A stretch of DNA of 14,317 nt from Candidatus Moranbacteria bacterium CG23_combo_of_CG06-09_8_20_14_all_35_22 (GTDB lineage: Bacteria > Patescibacteriota > Minisyncoccia > Moranbacterales > UBA2206): contig PCRW01000047.1 in assembly GCA_002772115.1 (NCBI GenBank), positions 1-14,317 of the forward strand. The letters are read 5' to 3'. Both the position numbers and the translations under genes were made by a program. Shown here one piece after another: positions 1-4,857 of the stretch. Below the pieces are notes generated by a model. The model was not told where the DNA came from. It saw only the letters and a list, made by a program, of their open reading frames with translations, and did no database searches. The first letter of the stretch is position 1; each line of letters starts with the position of its first letter.

Positions 1-89
1 ATCTTGTTTCATAGAGGTGGTGGGGGTTTAATGTTTAAGCACTTAAATCCTACCACTTCTTTAGTTATCCACCACACTATTTATTATAG
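1..89. repeat. Imperfect palindrome upstream of the truncated hlyD
   Basis: No gene is visible here. The stretch contains an imperfect inverted repeat, GTGGTGGGGGTTTAA (17-31) against TTAAATCCTACCAC (43-56), with another CCACCAC at 69-75. The GTGGTGGGGG end matches the terminal inverted repeat of the 130-bp element at 12787-12916. All frames upstream of position 90 either contain stops or encode nothing like a HlyD membrane anchor, so this DNA probably replaced or interrupted the 5' end of the following gene. That is an inference; the window edge prevents seeing the other side. Confidence 0.4.
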
Positions 90-1118
90 AGCCAAAAAGG
101 TCTGCTATCTGTTTTTGTTTCTGGTTCTGGCAATATCATTGTCGATAACAGCACTAATATTGATCCGACCATTACAGGAACAGTTGTCAATCTTTCTGTA
201 GCTGTTGGAGATAAAGTGGAAAAGGGCCAATTTCTTTTTAGTATAGAAAATGAAGATTTAAGCGTGAATGTAAAAAAAGCTTACGCCTCATATTTGCAAT
301 CGCTAGCTTCCTTGGAAACTGCCAAGGCTAATCGAAAAGAAGCAGAAAATAATTTTGAAGATGCTGATTCGGATGAAAGATCCATTTATAAACGAAAATT
401 GGAGGTAGCAGAAATTTCTGTAAGCGTTGCCGAAGAAAATATCAAATCATCCTTGGAAAATTATCAAATTGAAAAAAATGATTATGCCAAAAGAAATGTA
501 CTGGCTTCAATTTCCGGCACAGTCAATGCCATAAATATCAAAAATGGCGACGACCTTAGCCGGCTTTCAGGAAATAGTAATTCCCAAGCGCCGATTGTGC
601 TGGGGGATTTAGCTACGCTCAAAGCTCAAGTTGAAGTGAGTGAAGTAGATATTAGTAATGTCAAAATCGGACAAAAAGCCGTACTGACTTTCAACGCTCT
701 TTCCGATTTTGAAACTTCTGGCAAAGTGGAAAAAATAGATTCACTGGGCACTTTTAATTCGGGAGTTGTCACTTACAATGTTATCGTCGGCTTTGATTCA
801 CTAGATGAGAGAATTAAACCGGAAATGAGCGTCTCCACTTCCATTATTACCGAAACAAAACAAGATGTGATTATTATACCCAATAGCGCAGTCAAAATAG
901 ACAATGGAAATTACTATGTCGAAATTTTGAAAGATGGAAATCCGCAAAAAAAATCAATTGAAATTGGCTTGGAAAATACCACTAAAACAGAAATTCTAAG
1001 TGGGGTAAGCGAAGGTGAAAATGTCATCACTCAAACAATCAAATCTGGCACCATAACTTCTTCCAATTCATCCAGTTCTAGGAATAATCAAAGCGGAATA
1101 AGAATTCCCGGAATGTAA
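90..1118 (+). CDS. HlyD/MacA-family periplasmic-adaptor-like protein, 5'-truncated
   Basis: Membrane-fusion/adaptor subunit of a MacAB-like ABC exporter. The reading frame opens after a TAG at 87-89 and shows homology-type sequence from the first codons: a VSGSGNI stretch, then ITGTVVNLSVAVGDKVEKGQ, which is the typical first half of the lipoyl (biotinyl-like) hairpin. A heptad-rich coiled coil of about 80 residues follows, then the second lipoyl half (SISGTVNAINIKNGD), a beta-barrel domain and a membrane-proximal domain ending in a Ser/Asn-rich tail. No ATG lies in frame before the lipoyl half; a GTG at 216 would cut into it. The usual N-terminal membrane anchor (about 30 residues) is missing. 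The stop is 7 bp before the ATPase gene, so they are one operon. It may be a broken gene, an assembly error, or have an anchor encoded in another frame. Confidence 0.8.
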   Translation, partial: SQKGLLSVFVSGSGNIIVDNSTNIDPTITGTVVNLSVAVGDKVEKGQFLFSIENEDLSVNVKKAYASYLQSLASLETAKANRKEAENNFEDADSDERSIYKRKLEVAEISVSVAEENIKSSLENYQIEKNDYAKRNVLASISGTVNAINIKNGDDLSRLSGNSNSQAPIVLGDLATLKAQVEVSEVDISNVKIGQKAVLTFNALSDFETSGKVEKIDSLGTFNSGVVTYNVIVGFDSLDERIKPEMSVSTSIITETKQDVIIIPNSAVKIDNGNYYVEILKDGNPQKKSIEIGLENTTKTEILSGVSEGENVITQTIKSGTITSSNSSSSRNNQSGIRIPGM

Positions 1119-1125
1119 AAATAAT

Positions 1126-1803
1126 ATGATTTCTTGTAAAAACCTGACAAAAATTTATAGAAACGGCGAGGTAGAAACAATTGCCCTGAATAATGTTTCT
1201 TTCGAAATTGCTAAAGACGAATTTGTTTCTATTATCGGTCCGTCCGGCTCGGGAAAATCAACGCTAATGCATATTTTGGGCGCGCTGGACAATCCAACCA
1301 GCGGAGAATATTTTTTGGATAATCGCGAAGTTTCCAAACTTAATGATGATGAACTTTCAGAGCTTCGCAAAAATAAAATTGGTTTTGTTTTTCAATCTTT
1401 CAATCTTTTACCCCGCACAACTGTTCTTCGCAATGTTATGCTTCCCCTACTCTATACCAAAACTACCTCTCAAGAACGCCTACTGCGCGCCAAAGAATGT
1501 TTGCGTTATGCCGGAATGGAAGAAAATAAATTTCAAAATCTTTCCAATCAGTTGTCTGGCGGACAAATGCAGAGAGTAGCCATTGCTCGTGCGCTTATCA
1601 ACAATCCTTCCATTATCTTAGCTGACGAACCAACTGGGAATCTTGATACTAAAACCAGTCGGATTGTTATGGAGGCTTTGCAAGAATTAAATAAAAAAGG
1701 CCACACGATAATTCTCATTACTCATGAAATAGATGTCGCCAATTATGCCAATCGTATAATCCATGTGCGCGATGGAAAAATAGAAAAAGATACAAGAAAG
1801 TAG
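1126..1803 (+). CDS. MacB/LolD-type ABC transporter ATP-binding protein
   Basis: Cytoplasmic ATPase that powers the exporter formed with the flanking adaptor and permease. It is 225 residues, the usual size for the LolD/MacB/FtsE-type stand-alone ATPase. Walker A is GPSGSGKST (38-46), the Q-loop glutamine is Q90 in FVFQSFNLL, the ABC signature is LSGGQ (143-147) followed by MQRVAIARAL, Walker B is IILADE (163-168) with the DEPTGNLD extension, and the switch histidine is H200 in ITHE. All catalytic residues are present. The ATG at 1126 follows the adaptor stop by 7 bp and has no Shine-Dalgarno sequence. Substrate cannot be predicted; related systems export peptides, lipoproteins or antibiotics. 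Confidence 0.95.
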   Translation: MISCKNLTKIYRNGEVETIALNNVSFEIAKDEFVSIIGPSGSGKSTLMHILGALDNPTSGEYFLDNREVSKLNDDELSELRKNKIGFVFQSFNLLPRTTVLRNVMLPLLYTKTTSQERLLRAKECLRYAGMEENKFQNLSNQLSGGQMQRVAIARALINNPSIILADEPTGNLDTKTSRIVMEALQELNKKGHTIILITHEIDVANYANRIIHVRDGKIEKDTRK

Positions 1804-1880
1804 CGATACTAATCTACAAATGCATGCGAATGATACGAATTATTTCGTAGCATTTGCATGCAATTCGTAATTTCGCATCG
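1804..1880. repeat. Intergenic palindromic repeat, family A copy 1
   Basis: This 77-bp stretch starts just after the ATPase stop and ends 3 bp before the permease ATG. It contains ACTAATCTACAAATGCATGCGAATG on the left and GCATTTGCATGCAATTCGTAATTTCGCATCG on the right, forming a long imperfect palindrome. The same words recur at 11730-11827, 12040-12146 and 12547-12585, for example ACTAATCTACGAAT and ATTCGCATCGC. It separates two genes that must be co-expressed. Confidence 0.75.
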
Positions 1881-1883
1881 CTT

Positions 1884-3098
1884 ATGTTTTCAGATTTATT
1901 CAACGAAACAATTTGGTCACTAATGGGTAATAAAGTGAGATCTGGTCTCACTATTTTGGGAATTGTCATTAGCATCGCTTCAGTGATCACGATGGTTTCT
2001 ATCGGCCAAGGAGCGCAAAAATCTATAGAAGACCGAATTCAATCTATTGGATCAAATTTAATTATGATTTCTCCCGGAGCCCAAAAAAGCGGAATACTTA
2101 TGGGTGGACAAGGCGGAGCACAAACACTTACGGTGAGTGATGTCGAAGCAATTCAAAACGAAGCCCAAGGAATTTCCGGCGTAGCACCAGAAGTTTCCAA
2201 TCGCTACCAAATTACTGCCAAAGAAAATAATACCAATACTCGCGTAGTTGGAACATCTTCTGACTATGCCGAGGTTAGAAATATTGAAATTGATTTAGGC
2301 ACATTTTTAAGCGACCAACACGCTAAAAAATCTTCTAAAGTAGCAGTAATCGGACCAACAACTAGAAATGATCTTTTTGGTGAAGGAATTGATCCGCTTG
2401 GGAAAGTTATAAAAATTAATAATGTTGATTTTGAAGTTATCGGACTTACTGTTTCCAAAGGTGGTTCTGGATTTAACAACGCTGACGATGTCATTTATAT
2501 TCCGCTCAATACTTTCGGACATTTTTTATCTAATTCAGAATATGTGAGCAGTATCAATGTCGTGGCCGAAAGCCAAGATACAATGTTTTTGGCGCAAGAA
2601 CAAATAACGGAAATTCTGCGCCGCCATAAAATTGAAGACCCGACCAAAGCTAATTTTAGCATCACCAATCAAACTGACATCATTTCAACCGCTTCCGACA
2701 TTACGGGCACTATGACGCTCCTACTTTCTTCTATCGCTGGCATTTCTCTTTTAGTTGGAGGAATCGGTATTATGAATATGATGCTCACAACCGTCACTGA
2801 AAGAACTCGCGAAATCGGTCTTCGAAAAGCTGTTGGCATAAAAAAGGCTTACATAAATTTACAGTTTCTCACCGAAGCAGTGATGCTAACTTTTATCGGT
2901 GGAGCAATGGGAGTTTTTCTCGGCTGGATTGCTTCGCTTATTATTCCTAAATTTTCCGAAAGTCTCTCCACAGAAATTTCTCTTTCCTCCATTTTTTTAG
3001 CTTTTGGCGTTTCCGCCGGAGTAGGAGTAGTTTTTGGTTTCTATCCTGCTCGTCGTGCGGCTAATTTGAGTCCCATTGAAGCGTTGAGGTACGAGTAA
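1884..3098 (+). CDS. MacB/FtsX-type ABC transporter permease
   Basis: Membrane subunit of the exporter. The start is the ATG at 1884 (404 residues, normal for the family); an in-frame TTG at 1854 would add ten residues encoded by the intergenic repeat and is unlikely. It has an N-terminal transmembrane helix (about residues 20-41, TILGIVISIASVITM), then a large extracytoplasmic MacB_PCD domain starting IGQGAQKSIEDRIQSIGSNL, and three C-terminal helices of the FtsX domain. Family hallmarks are ERTREIGLRKAVG after the second helix and the terminal YPARRAANLSPIEALRYE. The organism type suggested here has no outer membrane, so the complex probably works with the adaptor alone, without TolC. Substrate unknown. 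Confidence 0.93.
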   Translation: MFSDLFNETIWSLMGNKVRSGLTILGIVISIASVITMVSIGQGAQKSIEDRIQSIGSNLIMISPGAQKSGILMGGQGGAQTLTVSDVEAIQNEAQGISGVAPEVSNRYQITAKENNTNTRVVGTSSDYAEVRNIEIDLGTFLSDQHAKKSSKVAVIGPTTRNDLFGEGIDPLGKVIKINNVDFEVIGLTVSKGGSGFNNADDVIYIPLNTFGHFLSNSEYVSSINVVAESQDTMFLAQEQITEILRRHKIEDPTKANFSITNQTDIISTASDITGTMTLLLSSIAGISLLVGGIGIMNMMLTTVTERTREIGLRKAVGIKKAYINLQFLTEAVMLTFIGGAMGVFLGWIASLIIPKFSESLSTEISLSSIFLAFGVSAGVGVVFGFYPARRAANLSPIEALRYE

Positions 3099-3219
3099 TC
3101 AGAACTACTGATTATCACTGAGCTCACATGATTTCACTGAATTTTAATTCATGTGCGATCAGTATAATCATGTGTTAACCCGCCTACTGGCGAGGCAGGT
3201 CAGTGGTTCTGAATTTTAA
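3099..3219. repeat. Intergenic palindromic repeat, family B copy 1
   Basis: This begins at the base after the permease stop. Its left end is TCAGAACTACTGATTATCAC and its right end is CAGTGGTTCTGA, which are inverted repeats. The middle holds CACATGATTTCACTGAATTT and ATTCATGTG words. The same outer and inner words occur at 7121-7212, also starting at a stop codon. Nothing else is visible in the gap up to 3239. Confidence 0.75.
3179..3200. repeat. Short GC-rich hairpin nested in family B copy 1
   Basis: CCCGCCT, a 7-base loop and AGGCAGG pair at six of seven positions. It is absent from the other family B copy at 7121-7212, so it looks like a later insertion. Its ends resemble the 42-45 bp family C element (CCCGCCTCG...CGAGGCGGG), of which it may be a shortened relative. 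Confidence 0.5.
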
Positions 3220-3239
3220 TTATTAATTAATAAAATATT

Positions 3240-3670
3240 ATGAACAAAAAATCATCCCCGTTGCAATTATTGCAATAGTATTAATCGGCATTAGTTCTTT
3301 TTATGACGGAACTATTTATCAAAAAAAGAAAATGGCTCCGCAAAATTTTTCTCGCGAAGAAAATGGTAGCGGATTTCAAAGAAAAACTAGTGAACAAAGA
3401 ATAGGTCAAAATAATTCCGGCGGAGCTTTTGAAAATGGAGAGATAATTTCCAAAGATGATAAAAGTATCACCATCAAAACTCGCGAAGGCAGTTCTAAAA
3501 TAATTTATTTTTCTAATTCGACCACCATCGGAAAAACAGTTGACGGATCAGTCTCGGATTTAAACATTGGCAATCAAGTGATGGTTAACAGCAAAAACGA
3601 TTCCTCCGGAGTCATCACCGCCCAAAATATCCAAATCCGACCAAAATCCCCCATTGAACAACCTAAATAA
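3240..3670 (+). CDS. Membrane-anchored DUF5666-like protein, frameshifted near its start
   Basis: Small exported or membrane-anchored protein of unknown function. The C-terminal part (GEIISKDDKSITIKTREGSS, then an IGKTVDGSVSDLNIGNQVMVN stretch and a VITAQNIQIRP end) has the small beta-barrel pattern of DUF5666-type proteins. An ATG at 3240 encodes MNKK, but the matching membrane helix IIPVAIIAIVLIGISSFYDG continues in another frame; one additional A in the A6 run at 3246-3251 would join them into MNKKIIPVAIIAIVLIG. The intact frame can only start at the ATG at 3332, which would lose the anchor. A homopolymer sequencing error, a real null allele or slippage are all possible. It follows the exporter genes, separated by a repeat, so co-transcription is uncertain. 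Confidence 0.65.
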
Positions 3671-3679
3671 ATCTTACAA

Positions 3680-3709
3680 AAAAATTACGTAATTAATTAC
3701 GTAATTTTT
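3680..3709. terminator. Perfect 30-bp palindrome between convergent genes
   Basis: AAAAATTACGTAATT followed by its exact reverse complement lies 10 bp after the DUF5666-like gene and 7 bp beyond the 3' end of the tRNA locus on the other strand. It has A-runs before and T-runs after on both strands, so it may act as a bidirectional terminator, although the stem is AT-rich and therefore weak. Confidence 0.5.
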
Positions 3710-3746
3710 ATATAAGTGCGCTTAGCAGGAATCGAACCTGCGAATG

Positions 3747-3820
3747 TGTCCTCAAGAGGATTTGAACCTCTGACCTTCAGCTCCGCAAGCTGACGCTCTA
3801 TCCAACTGAGCTATGAGGAC
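3747..3820 (-). tRNA. tRNA-Arg(GCG), nested inside another tRNA gene
   Basis: A complete 73-nt cloverleaf plus discriminator A. Acceptor GTCCTCA pairs perfectly with TGAGGAC, D-arm is GCTC/GAGC, anticodon arm TCAGC/TTGCGGA/GCTGA, variable loop AGGTC, and T-arm AGAGG/TTCAAAT/CCTCT. Loop position 34-36 is GCG, reading arginine CGC (and CGU by wobble). This is an unusual choice, since most bacteria use ACG (inosine) for this box. CCA is not encoded (the sequence continues CATTC). It sits in the variable loop of the interrupted tRNA, flanked by ATTC on both sides. Confidence 0.9.
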
Positions 3821-3837
3821 ATTGAATTTCTGGACCA

Positions 3838-3882
3838 CCCGCCTCGACTCGCAAGACAACTTACTTGTCGATGCGAGGCGGG
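3838..3882 (+). repeat. Family C palindromic element in the anticodon loop of the interrupted tRNA
   Basis: 45 bp, CCCGCCTCG...CGAGGCGGG with an inner stem GACAA/TTGTC and loop CTTAC. It lies between anticodon bases 34 and 35 of the outer tRNA (minus strand). The same element occurs at 6412-6456 (45 bp) and 10405-10446 (42 bp). The inner stem is GACAA/TTGTC here and GACGA/TCGTC in recG, a compensatory change that keeps pairing. Confidence 0.85.
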
Positions 3883-3947
3883 CAACCAGACGCTCTATCC
3901 ACTGAGCTATAAGCACTTTATTCCACACTACTATAAACAATAATTTT

Positions 3948-4778
3948 TTACAAATTTTTAGATAATTTTATTTTCTGAACTTTTATTTTTTCTCCGTAAA
4001 ACTGCTTACCTAAAATTTCGAATTTTTTCACCAAGCCGGTAGAATAAAAAATTCTTTTCTTTTCTCGTCCTATTTTTTTCTCAATTTCCTGATGCCTTCT
4101 CAAATAATCCTTGAGTTTTTTTGCAACAATATCAGATTCAGCAATTATTTTTATATTATTTCCCATAATTTTTTTGATTTTATTTTTCAATATCCCGTAG
4201 TGAGTACACCCAAGAATCAAGGTGTCTATTTTTTTATCAATTAAGGGCATTATATAGTTTTTTAGAACTTCATTAATTTTTTCAGTTTTAATTTCTCCCG
4301 TTTCTATAATCGGAACCAAAAGAGGACAGGCTTTTTGAAAAATTTTTATATTATTGTCAATTTTTGAAAATTCTCTTAAAAAAGATTTTGATTCCACTGT
4401 TCTTAAGGTTGCAACAACTCCCACTTTTTTGTTTTTTGTTTTTTGCACTGCCAATTCCACTGCTGGAATAATAACGCCCAGTGCTTTTTTCCTAGGATAA
4501 TACTTTGGAATATATTTTTTCTGAATTTTTCGAAGAGCATTACTAGAAACAGTATTACAAGCAAAAATTATAATTTCGCAATTTTTTTTAAACAAGAAAT
4601 CTACTGCTTGTTTGGTAAATTTATATAAAACTTTTTCAGAACGCGCTCCATACGGTACCCTAGCTGTGTCTCCTAAATATATGTAATTATAATTCGGCAA
4701 TTCTCTTACAATACCTTTCATAATATCCAGTCCCCCAAAACCTGAATCAAATATGCCAATGGATTTGTTTTTTGTCAT
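3948..4778 (-). CDS. murI: Glutamate racemase
   Basis: Cytoplasmic enzyme that interconverts L- and D-glutamate without a cofactor and so supplies D-Glu for peptidoglycan. It is 276 residues, the normal length. The N-terminal catalytic region IGIFDSGFGGLD (D11, S12), then YLGDTARVPYGARS, the first catalytic cysteine C74 in ACNTVSSNAL, and the second C191 in ILGCTHYG with H193 next to it are all present. GVVATLRTVES matches the middle substrate-binding region. The ATG at 4778 is preceded by AT-rich DNA without a Shine-Dalgarno sequence. It is divergent from recG and lies 31 bp upstream of the tRNA locus on the same strand, so read-through into the tRNAs is likely. Confidence 0.95.
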   Translation of the reverse strand: MTKNKSIGIFDSGFGGLDIMKGIVRELPNYNYIYLGDTARVPYGARSEKVLYKFTKQAVDFLFKKNCEIIIFACNTVSSNALRKIQKKYIPKYYPRKKALGVIIPAVELAVQKTKNKKVGVVATLRTVESKSFLREFSKIDNNIKIFQKACPLLVPIIETGEIKTEKINEVLKNYIMPLIDKKIDTLILGCTHYGILKNKIKKIMGNNIKIIAESDIVAKKLKDYLRRHQEIEKKIGREKKRIFYSTGLVKKFEILGKQFYGEKIKVQKIKLSKNL

Positions 4779-4812
4779 AATGCCTATTTTTATTAATTTT
4801 ATAACTACTTAT

Positions 4813-4851
4813 TTTACAGCACTTTATACTTTATACATAATACTTTATACT
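4813..4851 (+). promoter_or_regulatory. Candidate recG promoter in an ATACTTTATA repeat tract
   Basis: Two options are visible. TATACT (4846-4851) lies 6 nt before the recG ATG, the same spacing as at several other genes in the window and compatible with a leaderless mRNA. Alternatively TTTACA (4813-4818), 17 bp, CATAAT (4836-4841) would give a short leader. The tract repeats ACTTTATACT-like words, which may create these matches by chance. Confidence 0.35.
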
Positions 4852-4857
4852 TAATGC

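Larger units (their letters stand above)
3717..3916 (-). tRNA. Interrupted tRNA; anticodon GTG (His) if both inserts are removed
   Basis: Read on the minus strand, the 5' part (3916-3883) gives acceptor GTGCTTA, TA, D-arm GCTC/GAGC and anticodon-stem strand TCTGG followed by TTG. A 45-bp family C element (3882-3838) follows, then TGGT and the second stem strand CCAGA (3833-3829), then AATTC. A complete tRNA-Arg gene with short flanks comes next, and finally the T-arm GCAGG/TTCGATT/CCTGC and acceptor strand TAAGCGC with discriminator A (3741-3717). The acceptor pairs over 7/7 positions (one G-U), anticodon and T stems 5/5. Removing the inserts leaves 72 nt plus discriminator, loop TTGTGGT and variable loop AATTC. 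Anticodon GTG means His, but G-1 and C73, normally required for His, are absent. It could be a pseudogene, a locus needing RNA processing, or a misassembly. Confidence 0.65.

Noticed and set aside
4..201. 65-codon open frame at the window start
   Set aside because: It overlaps the real HlyD frame from 90 on and its translation has no adaptor-like or anchor-like pattern; the Val/Gly-rich lipoyl sequence lies in the other frame.
1854..1883. Earlier TTG start for the permease
   Set aside because: The ten additional residues are encoded by repeat DNA; the ATG at 1884 gives the normal family N-terminus.
3838..3882. Group I or archaeal-type tRNA intron in the anticodon loop
   Set aside because: At 45 nt it is far too short for a group I intron, it is not at the archaeal 37/38 site, and identical elements occur in protein genes, so it is better seen as a repeat insertion.
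3752..3940. 62-codon open frame on the minus strand
   Set aside because: It runs through both tRNA sequences and the family C element; its apparent repeats are just tRNA D-arm and anticodon-arm bases translated.
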